This document shows, one piece after another, positions 52,554 through 61,615 of a DNA stretch of 64,000 bases. Position 1 is the stretch's first letter, and every line of letters begins with the position of its first letter. The stretch spans positions 101,475 to 165,474 of the forward strand of contig CANQQE010000003.1 of NCBI GenBank assembly GCA_947625935.1, given 5' to 3'. Below the pieces are notes generated by a model. That model had not been told where the DNA came from, did no database searches, and worked only from the letters and a program-made list of their open reading frames with translations. A program made the translations under genes and the position numbers. Source of the stretch: an uncultured Muribaculaceae bacterium (GTDB taxonomy: Bacteria; Bacteroidota; Bacteroidia; Bacteroidales; Muribaculaceae).

Positions 52554-53408
52554 TTAGAACAGCGAGTTCAGGGAGTAAATTGTGGTCTCTCCCGAGAGAG
52601 TTGGCGTCTGAGGCAGGGTTCCTCGGTTGTCGTTAACGTAGTTTACAAGCCTCCCCATTATCTGAATATTGTTAAGTCGCGGGAGATGCTCGCTCATGGC
52701 CGACAGAGCATAAGAAAGCATTCCGAAATGTCCGCCGGGAGTCTTTATTTCGCAATTTAGCTGGAAATTTTTGCAAGCACTGAGAGTCAGCCAGTTTTCA
52801 ACGATTTTTTTAGTGCGTCGGGGTGTTGAAGTGGTGGGTATGACGAAGTTGTTGATTGCACCTCTGACGCAATCATCGCCGATGGCGCGTGACGAGTCTC
52901 CGCTATGGCAGGCGTCGACGACCACCAGGATTTGCCCTTTACAGCCAATTTTCCGTTTGATTTTGGTGAGCCATAGTCCGACTTCATCGTCGGTCAAGTG
53001 CTTCTCACCCTTATAATCATCTGAATAGCTTTGCATCGCATCGTAAGCCACCCATGTTTCATCCCATCCGTCATCTTCATCACCGTTGAGGTCGGTCATG
53101 CGCTGTCCGTGTCCCGAGAAATGGATGTAAATCTGGTCATTTACACAACTTTTTTCGCATAAATTTGACAATGAGGATATTATCGCCGCTTTAGTGGCTT
53201 GTTCGTTGACGAGTGTCGATATGTCGTCATACCCGTGATTGCGCAGCATCGATTTTATCATGGGGACATCCCTGTCGCCATGTATCGCACTCCAATTTGA
53301 ATCGAGGTATTTGCCCAAGCCTATGACGAGGGCGCGGCGTGTCTGAGCTTCGCCGTTCAAGGCGAGCAGCAATGTGATGATGTATAATATAGTTTTAGCG
53401 TAATTCAT
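52554..53408 (-). CDS. Exported caspase-like (C14) peptidase
   Basis: The 284 residues have a signal peptide (about 1-21, ends NGEAQ) and a p20-like domain with the catalytic dyad His100 (FSGHGQRM) and Cys167 (VVDACHSGD). An acidic insert DLNGDEDDGWDETW follows the His, as in metacaspases and bacterial type-I orthocaspases. The p10-like part follows from about 200. It is the first gene of the unit with CHAT, sigma and membrane protein. Upstream is a long hairpin after recJ; I find no clear promoter. Confidence 0.92.
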   Translation of the reverse strand: MNYAKTILYIITLLLALNGEAQTRRALVIGLGKYLDSNWSAIHGDRDVPMIKSMLRNHGYDDISTLVNEQATKAAIISSLSNLCEKSCVNDQIYIHFSGHGQRMTDLNGDEDDGWDETWVAYDAMQSYSDDYKGEKHLTDDEVGLWLTKIKRKIGCKGQILVVVDACHSGDSSRAIGDDCVRGAINNFVIPTTSTPRRTKKIVENWLTLSACKNFQLNCEIKTPGGHFGMLSYALSAMSEHLPRLNNIQIMGRLVNYVNDNRGTLPQTPTLSGETTIYSLNSLF

Positions 53409-53432
53409 CTCTGTGATAAAGGTGGTTGGATG

Positions 53433-53486
53433 TTAAGTCGTAAGTTCCCGAAGATGTGTGGTATCTCCGGGAACTTACGGACTTAA
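53433..53486. repeat. Very long near-perfect hairpin between recJ and the caspase gene
   Basis: TTAAGTC-GTAAGTTCCCG (53433 on) pairs with CGGGAACTTAC-GGACTTAA (to 53486) with one bulged base; inner AGAT/ATCT pairs extend the stem around a 7-base loop. The outer end includes the recJ stop codon. It lacks a T-run on either strand. It may be a terminator of Bacteroidota type, an mRNA stabiliser or an attenuator. Confidence 0.7.
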
Positions 53487-55207
53487 TGAGGTCTTATTTC
53501 TTTGACAAGCAACTGGATGGCGCCATTGGAGTTTAGATGTTTGTTGTCCTCGATGGTGTAGCAGATGTCAAATGGTTTGCGTGAGTGTATATGCTCAAAA
53601 AACGGTGCCATGTTGAAAGCGATGCCGTTCATTACTTTTCCCGAAGTATTGTCGACCAATTCGAGTTTTATGTGTTCGAGTTGTTTGCCGACGAGTTTGC
53701 TCGTCCCGAAATCCATCACAGAGGTGGTCAGAAACACAGGCTTCTGGTTGCCCGGGCCGAATGGGTTGAACCGTCGTAGCGTGGTGAGAAATTCAGGAGT
53801 TATCTGGGCGAAAGTCAATTGCGCGTCGATATCAAACTGTGGTTTCAGTTGCGAAGGCAATATGTTGGCGGCGACGTATTCTTCAAACCGGCGTGTAAAC
53901 TCCGGAATGTTCTCCTCCTTGAGCGAAAGCCCGACGGCATAGGTGTGTCCGCCGAAATTCTCGAGCAGGTCGCGCGAGGCTCCGATTGCTTTGTATATGT
54001 CGAATCCTTGCACTGACCGCGATGAACCGGTAGCCAATCCGTTGGATAGTGTGAGTACTACCGACGGTTTGTAGTAAAGCTCGGTGAGGCGAGAGGCAAC
54101 AATCCCTATTATGCCTTTGTGCCAATCTTTATTGTAGATTACGAGCGATTTTTTTTCGTGGACGCGCTCTCCTCTCGCTTCGATTATGGCATTGGCTTCC
54201 TCGGTAATCTGTTTGTCAAGCTCCTTTCGGTCTTTGTTGTATTGGTCAATGGCGATACTTTTCTCGTAGGCGTCGCTGAGGTCTCTCGCCACGAGCAGCT
54301 CGACCGCTTCGCGCCCGCTCTGCATACGTCCCGAAGCATTAATGCGCGGTCCGATCTTGAAGATTACATCGCTAATGGTTATCTCTCGATTGCCGAGCTG
54401 ACAAATCTTCATAATCGCGCGCAGGCCCATATTGGGATTGCTGTTGAGCCGTTTCAACCCGTGGTAGGCCATTATGCGGTTTTCATCTACCATCGGGACT
54501 ATGTCGGCGGCGATGCTCACCGCCACGAGGTCGAGCATACCTTCCAGCTCGGTATAGGCTATCCCGTTGCTCATGGCGAACGCCTGCATTAGTTTGTAGC
54601 CCACGCCGCATCCAGACAGGTGAGGGCATGGGTAGGTTGAGCCTTCGAGTTTGGGATTCAGTATAGCTGTCGCCGGCGGCAACTCGTCGTCGGGAACGTG
54701 GTGGTCGCAGATTATGAAATCAATGCCGAGAGAACGGGCGTAAGCAATTTCCTCGTTGGCCTTTATGCCGCAATCGAGGATTATGACGAGTTTTACGCCG
54801 GCTTCAGCAAATTCGTCAATCGCACGGAGCGATATCCCGTAGCCTTCGTCATATCGGGTCGGGATGTAGTAGTCTATGTTGGAGTAAAAATTCTGTAGAT
54901 ACTTGTAGACCAAGGCGACAGCAGTTGTGCCGTCGACATCGTAGTCTCCGAATACCATAATTTTCTCCTTTGACCCCATGGCTTTGTTAAGCCTGTTTAC
55001 AGCTTTATCCATATCGGGCATAAGGAACGGGTCGTGCATATCTTTCAACGACGGATGCAGGAAGCGTTCAGCTTCCTCCACCGTCGATATGCCACGCTGT
55101 GCCAATAGCTCGCTAATGGGCGGGCATCCGGCGAATTTGCTCGCCAGTGCGGGTTGGATGTGCTGATTTTCTGTAGAATGGGGCGTAAAGTTCCATTTGC
55201 CAGTCAT
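53483..55207 (-). CDS. recJ: Single-stranded-DNA exonuclease RecJ
   Basis: 5'-3' exonuclease for repair and recombination, DHH family. The 574 residues have the N-terminal phosphoesterase motifs FGDYDVDGTTAVAL, ILDCGI and FIICDHHVPDDELP, then GPRINASGRMQSG and the DHHA1 part with FGGHTYAVGLSL. Length is normal. The stop codon lies in the long hairpin. Upstream is a 242-base leader with no clear gene. Confidence 0.96.
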   Translation of the reverse strand: MTGKWNFTPHSTENQHIQPALASKFAGCPPISELLAQRGISTVEEAERFLHPSLKDMHDPFLMPDMDKAVNRLNKAMGSKEKIMVFGDYDVDGTTAVALVYKYLQNFYSNIDYYIPTRYDEGYGISLRAIDEFAEAGVKLVIILDCGIKANEEIAYARSLGIDFIICDHHVPDDELPPATAILNPKLEGSTYPCPHLSGCGVGYKLMQAFAMSNGIAYTELEGMLDLVAVSIAADIVPMVDENRIMAYHGLKRLNSNPNMGLRAIMKICQLGNREITISDVIFKIGPRINASGRMQSGREAVELLVARDLSDAYEKSIAIDQYNKDRKELDKQITEEANAIIEARGERVHEKKSLVIYNKDWHKGIIGIVASRLTELYYKPSVVLTLSNGLATGSSRSVQGFDIYKAIGASRDLLENFGGHTYAVGLSLKEENIPEFTRRFEEYVAANILPSQLKPQFDIDAQLTFAQITPEFLTTLRRFNPFGPGNQKPVFLTTSVMDFGTSKLVGKQLEHIKLELVDNTSGKVMNGIAFNMAPFFEHIHSRKPFDICYTIEDNKHLNSNGAIQLLVKEIRPH

Positions 55208-55449
55208 TTATGTTGTTTTTTTATTTTGCAGAGGCGGCATCGGCCCGGAGGCCGGCGTTAAGCTCGTCAAAATCAGGAGTAGGGAGGGTAGTATGATATG
55301 TGTAACGAGCTGATACATGGGATTAAGGCTTCCGTGTGGGTCGGAGAGAGACGGATGAGCATATATCTCATGGTATATTCTATGCAAAGATAATGGAAAA
55401 TATTCAATAATCGAAGTCGATTAAAGATATTTATAAGTATAAAATTACG
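55208..55449. other. Spacer between mscS and recJ
   Basis: It has a TATCTTTG element on the minus strand at 55392-55385 (probable recJ promoter), followed by a leader of about 170 bases. The last 90 bases before recJ read, in one minus-strand frame, like the end of a protein (PDFDELNAGLRADAASAK, stop) without a start; this may be the relic of a lost gene. No other feature seen. Confidence 0.4.
55385..55392 (-). promoter_or_regulatory. -7 element for recJ
   Basis: TATCTTTG on the minus strand, exact match, without a clear -33 TTG; would start a leader of about 170 bases. Confidence 0.5.
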
Positions 55450-56583
55450 TTAAATGACTGTTTTTTCGTTGCCGGTAGCGTCGGTTTGGCTGAGGTGCAC
55501 GTCGAGCTGCGGGAAGGGGAATGTTATGCCTGCTTCCGGGAGGGTGTTGTAGATTTTCTCGTTGACTTCGTAGAAGACGCTCCAATAATATTCAGATTTC
55601 ACCCATGCCCGGGCCACAAGAATGACGCTGTTGTCGCCAAGCTGGTTTACGACCACAGCCGGCGCTCGGTCGGTCTTGGGTTGCATGGCTTTGATTTTGG
55701 CTTCTTTTTCCTGCTGCCAGCGGTCAATTGCTGTTTGCACTTTCTCTTTGTGGGTGAATATCCGTTGCCACCAGTGCCGTTTCACGGCGATTCCCGGAGC
55801 GTCCTGCGGATTGTCGTGAGTGGCGAGTTCTTTTAGCTTGCGCCGCCGCATTTCACGGTCGTCTTCGACGAAATGTTTTACAATACGCTCGTCGTTGGCA
55901 AAAATGTCGAGAATGGCTTTGCGTGCGATGTCGACACTGTCGCCATAGGATATGGCTACGTCCCACGACACTCGTCTGTAGTCTTCGCGCGACCAGTTGT
56001 TGATGGATCCCGTCGACAGGCCACCATTTGGTATGATTATCGATTTGTTGTCGTAGGTGTTGATTATCGTGTGGAATATCTGTATCTCGGTAACTGTTCC
56101 CGCAAAGCCTTGGGCTTCGATGTAGTCGCCTATTTTATATGGTTTCAGGAGAAGTATGAGCACGCCGCCTGCGAAGTTCTGCAATGTTCCGCTGAGAGCC
56201 ATACCGATTGCGACACCCGCTGAGGCGAATATGGCAAGGAATGAGCTTGTCTCAAGTCCCAATATGCCGATTACGGTCACAATCAGGATGAAATAGAGCA
56301 CGATGCGTATCAGGCTCAGAATGAATGTGCTTAACGATTTGTCGGCGTTGCGGCGTATCATAATCGCCGACACGACTTTGTAGATTTTCTTAATTATAAA
56401 TTTGCCCACATAGAAGACCACGAGGGCAATCGCCACATTTATGGCAAATTCGACCGCGCCGTTTACAAACCGTTCGATGAGGTCATCGAACGACATTGTA
56501 GAAAGTTGCCGCAGTTCCTCCCTCGGCGATGGCAACGAGTCGGGCAAAACCGCTGGGGGTGTGATCTGTAGTCTCAGAGGCAT
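55450..56583 (-). CDS. Small-conductance mechanosensitive channel (MscS family)
   Basis: The 377 residues have three membrane spans (about 40-150), the pore helix with FASAGVAIGMALSGTLQNFAGG (in part) and the beta domain YKIGDYIEAQGFAGTVTEI. The C-terminal domain carries an extra charged helix of about 70 residues (with RRRKLKELATHDN and HKEKVQTAIDRW) between the usual parts. It releases osmolytes on osmotic down-shock. The start at 56583 or at a Met 29 residues later (56496) cannot be decided. It follows the nitroreductase gene by 29 bases. Confidence 0.9.
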   Translation of the reverse strand: MPLRLQITPPAVLPDSLPSPREELRQLSTMSFDDLIERFVNGAVEFAINVAIALVVFYVGKFIIKKIYKVVSAIMIRRNADKSLSTFILSLIRIVLYFILIVTVIGILGLETSSFLAIFASAGVAIGMALSGTLQNFAGGVLILLLKPYKIGDYIEAQGFAGTVTEIQIFHTIINTYDNKSIIIPNGGLSTGSINNWSREDYRRVSWDVAISYGDSVDIARKAILDIFANDERIVKHFVEDDREMRRRKLKELATHDNPQDAPGIAVKRHWWQRIFTHKEKVQTAIDRWQQEKEAKIKAMQPKTDRAPAVVVNQLGDNSVILVARAWVKSEYYWSVFYEVNEKIYNTLPEAGITFPFPQLDVHLSQTDATGNEKTVI

Positions 56584-56612
56584 GGCGGTTGACGGTGAAT
56601 GATTTTATAGGG

Positions 56613-57227
56613 TTACCACTTGTCGTTGTGAATCTTTGCCGGATCCCACTTGTCCTTAGGCTCGACTTTGACCGCAGGCCGGCCAACAGGCACGACAGCT
56701 AACGGAATAATCTCGTCGGGCAGCTTGAGCAGGTCGCTAATGAAGGCTACGCGGCCAGAAACGGGATAGACCCCGCACCATACCGCGCCAAGCCCTTGGG
56801 CGTGCGCAGCGAGAAGCAAATTTTCGGTCGCAGCCGATACGTCTTGAATCCAGTAGTCGTGGCCTTCGCCGTCAAGGGCCTTAGTCATGTCGCCGCAAAC
56901 TACTATCGCAAGCGGCGCTTTTTTAACCATCCCCATTGAGGGTATCGAATCGGATATGGCGGTGAGGGTGGCCCGGTCTTTGATTACAATGAATGCCCAC
57001 GGCTGTTTGTTTACCGCTGTCGGGGCGGCCATGGCGGCTTTCAGCATTGTTTCGATCTGACTGTCGGTTACGGGCGTGTCGCTGTAGGCTCTGACACTTG
57101 TCCGTGTCATTATGTTGGCGATGGCCTCATTTCCTGAGGCCGGTCTATCGGCTTCATCACTATGTGATGCGCAGGATGTCAAAATCGCGATAATCGCAAG
57201 TATTGGAATAAGTGCCGCTTTTTTCAT
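56613..57227 (-). CDS. Lipoprotein nitroreductase
   Basis: The 204 residues have a lipoprotein signal (AILTSC, Cys19) followed by a nitroreductase-family domain. FMN contacts are seen in RTSVRAYSD and AAPTAVNKQPWAF, with GLGAVWCGVYP late. Nitroreductases normally act in the cytoplasm; an exported, lipid-anchored form would have to bind flavin outside, as some Bacteroidota ones seem to. Electron donor unknown. mscS follows in the same direction. Confidence 0.87.
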   Translation of the reverse strand: MKKAALIPILAIIAILTSCASHSDEADRPASGNEAIANIMTRTSVRAYSDTPVTDSQIETMLKAAMAAPTAVNKQPWAFIVIKDRATLTAISDSIPSMGMVKKAPLAIVVCGDMTKALDGEGHDYWIQDVSAATENLLLAAHAQGLGAVWCGVYPVSGRVAFISDLLKLPDEIIPLAVVPVGRPAVKVEPKDKWDPAKIHNDKW

Positions 57228-57321
57228 AAGTTGTCGTTACGTTAGTCGTTGTGCGTAGAAAATCATGCGCAAGTTACGAAAAAAATCTGATATAACAGTA
57301 TGCAGGTATAACGGCTTTAAT

Positions 57322-57359
57322 CCATAAAGGGTTCGCCTTGTGAGGCGAACCCTTTATGG
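57322..57359. terminator. Perfect 17-bp hairpin after rplS
   Basis: CCATAAAGGGTTCGCCT pairs with AGGCGAACCCTTTATGG around the loop TGTG. It lies after the rplS stop. No long T-run, but its strength and position fit a terminator. Confidence 0.82.
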
Positions 57360-57398
57360 TGATTGTCGTTTCGGACGCAGCCGGGTTTCGTGTCAGGC

Positions 57399-57755
57399 TT
57401 ATTTCGCAACGACACGACGCTCTTTGATGCGAGCTTTTTTGCCGGTGAGTTTGCGCAGATAGTAAAGTTTAGCGCGACGTACTTTACCGTACTTGTTGAT
57501 GGTGATAGAGTCGATGAAAGGTGACTCCAGAGGGAAGATGCGCTCCACGCCGATGTTGTCGCTCATCTTGCGAACTGTGAAACGTTTTTTCTCGCCTTCA
57601 CCACAGATTTTGATTACGACACCGCGGTATTGCTGGATACGCTCTTTGTTACCCTCTTTGATGCGGTAGGCTACTGTGATGGTGTCGCCGGGGCCAAACT
57701 GCGGGTGTTGTTTGCCGGTTGCGAACGCTTCTTCAGCTACTTTGATTAAATCCAT
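57399..57755 (-). CDS. rplS: Ribosomal protein L19
   Basis: 50S protein at the subunit interface. The 118 residues show [39 protein letters not shown] and the basic end [20 protein letters not shown]. It stands as a single gene with a full promoter and hairpin terminator; the usual trmD and rpsP are not next to it. Confidence 0.98.
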   Translation of the reverse strand: MDLIKVAEEAFATGKQHPQFGPGDTITVAYRIKEGNKERIQQYRGVVIKICGEGEKKRFTVRKMSDNIGVERIFPLESPFIDSITINKYGKVRRAKLYYLRKLTGKKARIKERRVVAK

Positions 57756-57837
57756 TTTCAGTTTAATTTTTGAAATGTTAACATTACTCGCAATATAACG
57801 GACTGCGTGTCCCGCCAGAGATTACGAAATTCGGCTG

Positions 57838-57868
57838 CAAAATTACAAAATATTTTTGATTAGGCAAA
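57838..57868 (-). promoter_or_regulatory. rplS promoter
   Basis: On the minus strand, TTTG (57868-57865), 19 bases, TAATTTTG (57845-57838). The leader is about 77 bases. Confidence 0.85.
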
Positions 57869-57907
57869 TGAATCTTTTCTATTCGTCGCTTTTGAGCTGA
57901 TGTGCTG

Positions 57908-59071
57908 TTATTTAGTGGGGTAGGCGAGGCTGCAGTAGAGTTCGCGGTAGGCGTTCCACACTTTTTTCTGCTCATATTTGGCCTCAACCATTTCACGGGC
58001 TGTCTGCCCCATCTTTTTGATGGAGGAGTCGCGCCCGTTGACGGCGAGTTTCATAGCTTCAAGCAGTGATTCCCAGTCGCGCGGCTTTACAAGGTATCCG
58101 TTTTTGCCGTCGATGACCACTTCATTGCATCCGGGGATGTCGGTCGCTATAGTCGGTACAGCCAAAGCTCCGGCTTCGATAGGTACCGTGGGCAGTCCCT
58201 CCCGATAGGATGGCAGCAGAAGCATATCGCAGGCCACTATATAGGGCTTGACGTCTGATTTAGAGCCGAGCAGGTGTATCTTGGGGTGATTGCGCAGCGT
58301 TTGGCGGGTTGAGTCGTCGACCGGATTCTCGGCGTCCTCAAAAGGCCCCACCATGACTAAGGAAACATCTCCGCGCTCATCGCAAAGTTGAGAGAATGCC
58401 TTGACCAACTCGTTGATGCCTTTGTCTTTGACTATGCGCCCGACGAAGCAGAATTTAAAGTCTCCGGGGGGCACCAGGGCGGCTATTTCCTTAGCCGGGG
58501 TGATTTTGCCGCGGTCAAAGAGCGACAGGTCTATTCCCCCGGCAGAGCCGTCGCCGACAATCATCAGTTTTTCGGGCGGACAGATGGAATCATTCAGCAG
58601 CGTGTTTTTCGCCCCATGGCTGACTGCGATGACGCAGGTGGCGCAACGGCATGATATGCGCTCCATCGCCATGAGCAGGCGGCGCATACGCCCTTGATAT
58701 CCTTGGTAGCGCAGGCCGTGGCACATATAGATTCTGACTGGCACGCGTGTGAGCCATGCCGCTATCATTGACAGAAAACTCCCTTTGGGGGTGTTTCCGT
58801 GGACGATGTGTGGCCTCGTCACGGCAAAAAGGGCTATGAAACGCATCAGGCTTACGGGGTCTTTCCATAGCGATATGGGGCGTCGCATCGGGATGTGTAT
58901 AGTCTGTATGCCTTCCTCCTTTCCGAATCGTTCGAGCAGGTCTTTTTGGGATGAAACCGCCGAGACATCAAGGCTTTCGTTCAACAGACGAAGCTGTCCC
59001 TTGAAAAAATCGAGTGAACCGGGGATAGTGGTAACAATGAAAAACTTCTTTTTTTTGTTGTCGGATGCCAT
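57908..59071 (-). CDS. Glycosyltransferase family 4 protein
   Basis: The 387 residues have the GT-B fold of GT4: an N-terminal acceptor domain (about 1-190) and a C-terminal nucleotide-sugar domain with FVGRIVKDKGINELV and the E-x7-E area LLPSYREGLPTVPIEA. It is probably a cytoplasmic, membrane-surface enzyme for capsule or LPS. It follows the GT32 gene by 11 bases. Sugar specificity unknown. Confidence 0.92.
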   Translation of the reverse strand: MASDNKKKKFFIVTTIPGSLDFFKGQLRLLNESLDVSAVSSQKDLLERFGKEEGIQTIHIPMRRPISLWKDPVSLMRFIALFAVTRPHIVHGNTPKGSFLSMIAAWLTRVPVRIYMCHGLRYQGYQGRMRRLLMAMERISCRCATCVIAVSHGAKNTLLNDSICPPEKLMIVGDGSAGGIDLSLFDRGKITPAKEIAALVPPGDFKFCFVGRIVKDKGINELVKAFSQLCDERGDVSLVMVGPFEDAENPVDDSTRQTLRNHPKIHLLGSKSDVKPYIVACDMLLLPSYREGLPTVPIEAGALAVPTIATDIPGCNEVVIDGKNGYLVKPRDWESLLEAMKLAVNGRDSSIKKMGQTAREMVEAKYEQKKVWNAYRELYCSLAYPTK

Positions 59072-59082
59072 GGCCGTGTCGA

Positions 59083-59808
59083 TTATCGTTTAATCAGGTT
59101 TTTTATCCAACTGATTGAGTTTATGCCGAAATAGCGGTGGATGCGCCGTGTTATCCATGCTCTTACCGGCCCATAATTGCTGACCCAAGTCTTTGAATAC
59201 CAGTGAATGCTGCGGGTGCAGGGCGTTATTTCGAGCCGTCCCGTAGCATCATCGAGCGGGTTGAAGTATTCGTTGGGGTAGATGTTGATTCCGGCTATCG
59301 ACTGGAAGCAGTCTTCCTCTTTGAACCCGTGACGTTTTAACACATCGGTTGTGTGTTTGACGACTGTACCGGGAATCTGATTGCCGGCGCTGTCGACAAA
59401 AGAGAGCGTTGCGTAGTGATCGATTATTTCTTTGTAAATCGGCTCACCTTTTTCGGCTGCGAGTCCGAGTCCGGGATTAACTCCGTGCGCGTCTTTTTCG
59501 ATGCCCATGAAGGGCCCGCAGGCGACGATGTCGTCAATAGGTTTTATGATTTCAACATCGGTGTCGAAGTATAGACCACCGTGAGTGTGCAGAATCAAAA
59601 AACGGGCGTAATCGCTGACAAACGCATATTTACCCCGGCTGTAGGCTTGTTCGGTAAAAGGGATGGAGTTGACATCGAAATTGTCTTCGTTCCACTCTTT
59701 TATTTCATAATCCGAGCAGTGTCTGCGCCATGATTTGATGCATTTCAAAGCTGATTTGGGCAAAGGGTTTCGTCCAAACCAACAGTAATGTATGACTTTG
59801 GGTATCAT
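59083..59808 (-). CDS. Glycosyltransferase family 32 protein (DXD type)
   Basis: The 241 residues match the Gly_transf_sug/GT32 family: [11 protein letters not shown] at the start and [12 protein letters not shown] with DTD at 82-84. It is the first gene of a two-gene glycosyltransferase unit with the GT4 gene. It probably adds sugars to a surface glycan; substrate unknown. A TAAATTTG element lies at 59835-59828, giving a leader of about 15 bases. Confidence 0.92.
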   Translation of the reverse strand: MIPKVIHYCWFGRNPLPKSALKCIKSWRRHCSDYEIKEWNEDNFDVNSIPFTEQAYSRGKYAFVSDYARFLILHTHGGLYFDTDVEIIKPIDDIVACGPFMGIEKDAHGVNPGLGLAAEKGEPIYKEIIDHYATLSFVDSAGNQIPGTVVKHTTDVLKRHGFKEEDCFQSIAGINIYPNEYFNPLDDATGRLEITPCTRSIHWYSKTWVSNYGPVRAWITRRIHRYFGINSISWIKNLIKR

Positions 59809-59827
59809 GTGTTCCGATGTTTGGCCA

Positions 59828-59835
59828 CAAATTTA
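59828..59835 (-). promoter_or_regulatory. -7 element of the glycosyltransferase unit
   Basis: TAAATTTG on the minus strand, exact match; no good -33 TTG. Confidence 0.5.
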
Positions 59836-59853
59836 CGCATAAATTTGGGATAA

Positions 59854-59886
59854 TTGGGCTGATTTGGGTAACTTCGCGTCAATGTA
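59854..59886 (+). promoter_or_regulatory. Promoter of the fumarase gene
   Basis: TTG at 59854-59856, 22 bases, TAACTTCG at 59879-59886, one base from consensus. Confidence 0.5.
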
Positions 59887-59918
59887 TAACATATAATAAT
59901 GTATTAATAGGTTACGCT

Positions 59919-61571
59919 ATGGCAACAAAACCGTTTAAATATCAGGAGATGTTCCCACTTGGGCCCGACACCACTGAGTATTATCTGCTGACGTCAGATT
60001 ATGTCAACGTTGAAAACTGGAATGGCCATGAGATGCTTGTGGTCGATCCAGAGGCTCTGACCGTTCTCGCGCGGCAGGCAACGCACGACAACGCTTTCAT
60101 GCTTCGTCGCGAGCATAACGAGATGGTGGCGAAAATTCTTCATGATCCGGAGGCAAGCGAAAACGACAAGTTCGTAGCCCTCACGATGCTCCGCAACGCC
60201 GAGGTGGCTTCAAAAGGGCAATTGCCTTTCTGCCAGGATACGGGTACGGCAATAATCATCGGAAACAAAGGTCAGAATGTCTACACCGGTGGCGGCGACG
60301 AAGAAAGGCTCTCACACGGTGTTTATAAAACCTATACCGAGGATAATTTGCGCTATTCGCAGAATGCGCCTCTGAATATGTATGACGAGGTCAATACCGG
60401 TTGCAACCTCCCCGCTCAAATAGACCTTCATGCGGTTGATGGCGATGAATACAAATTTGTCTTTGTGGCAAAGGGCGGCGGCTCGGCAAACAAAACATAT
60501 CTGTATCAGGAAACAAAGGCTCTGATTAATCCCAAAACTTTGTTGCCATTCCTTGTCGAAAAAATGAAGACTCTCGGCACTGCCGCCTGTCCTCCATATC
60601 ACATAGCATTTGTGATCGGTGGCACGTCGGCCGAGAAAAATCTGGAGACCGTCAAGAAAGCGTCAATCAAATATTACGACAGCCTTCCCACGAAGGGTAA
60701 TGAGCTTGGTCACGCATTCCGCGATGTCGAGCTTGAGAAGCAATTGCTCGAGGAAGCGCATAAAATTGGACTCGGTGCGCAGTTCGGCGGTAAGTATTTC
60801 GCACATGACATCAGGGTTATCCGTCTGCCCCGCCACGGAGCATCTTGTCCGGTGGGTCTCGGCGTTTCTTGCTCGGCTGACCGCAATGTCAAAGCGAAAA
60901 TCAACAGAGAAGGATTGTGGATTGAAAAACTCGATGCCAATCCCGGTGAGCTTATTCCTGAGGAATATCGCAAGGCCGGAGAGGGTGAAGTCGTTAAAAT
61001 AGACCTAAACCGTCCGATGCCTGAAGTGTTGGCTGAATTGTCGAAATATCCGGTATCTACGCGCCTGTCGCTTAACGGAACAATCATAGTGGGCCGTGAC
61101 ATTGCCCACGCCAAGATTAAAGAGCGTCTCGACAAGGGTGAGCCTATGCCCCAGTATCTTAAAGACCATCCTATCTATTACGCAGGCCCTGCCAAGACCC
61201 CTAAGGGAATGGCATCAGGCTCGTTCGGCCCAACGACCGCCGGACGTATGGACTCGTATGTGGACCAGTTCCAAGCCGCCGGAGGGTCGATGATCATGAT
61301 TGCCAAAGGCAACCGCAGCCAACAGGTGACCGACGCCTGCCACAAGCATGGCGGTTTTTATCTCGGTTCAATCGGAGGCCCTGCCGCCGTCCTGGCTCAA
61401 AACAGCATCAAAAAAGTGGAGCTCCTCGAGTATCCCGAACTTGGCATGGAGGCGATCTGGAAAATTGAAGTCGAGAACTTCCCGGCGTTCATTCTTGTTG
61501 ATGATAAGGGCAACGACTTCTTTAAACAGATTTCCCAGAAGTGTGAAGGTTGCGCTCTGACCCAAAAGTGA
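59919..61571 (+). CDS. Class I fumarate hydratase, one-chain [4Fe-4S] type
   Basis: Interconverts fumarate and malate with a labile [4Fe-4S] cluster. The 550 residues carry both domains in one chain: N-terminal part with [14 protein letters not shown] (cluster Cys) and [18 protein letters not shown]-terminal part with [21 protein letters not shown]. In Bacteroidota it is part of the reductive branch to succinate. The ATG at 59919 was chosen; the frame extends upstream past the promoter. gpmI follows after 44 bases. Confidence 0.95.
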   Translation: MATKPFKYQEMFPLGPDTTEYYLLTSDYVNVENWNGHEMLVVDPEALTVLARQATHDNAFMLRREHNEMVAKILHDPEASENDKFVALTMLRNAEVASKGQLPFCQDTGTAIIIGNKGQNVYTGGGDEERLSHGVYKTYTEDNLRYSQNAPLNMYDEVNTGCNLPAQIDLHAVDGDEYKFVFVAKGGGSANKTYLYQETKALINPKTLLPFLVEKMKTLGTAACPPYHIAFVIGGTSAEKNLETVKKASIKYYDSLPTKGNELGHAFRDVELEKQLLEEAHKIGLGAQFGGKYFAHDIRVIRLPRHGASCPVGLGVSCSADRNVKAKINREGLWIEKLDANPGELIPEEYRKAGEGEVVKIDLNRPMPEVLAELSKYPVSTRLSLNGTIIVGRDIAHAKIKERLDKGEPMPQYLKDHPIYYAGPAKTPKGMASGSFGPTTAGRMDSYVDQFQAAGGSMIMIAKGNRSQQVTDACHKHGGFYLGSIGGPAAVLAQNSIKKVELLEYPELGMEAIWKIEVENFPAFILVDDKGNDFFKQISQKCEGCALTQK

Positions 61572-61615
61572 TGACTGCGGGTCGCTTATATTAGAAACTA
61601 CAATAATTATATATA

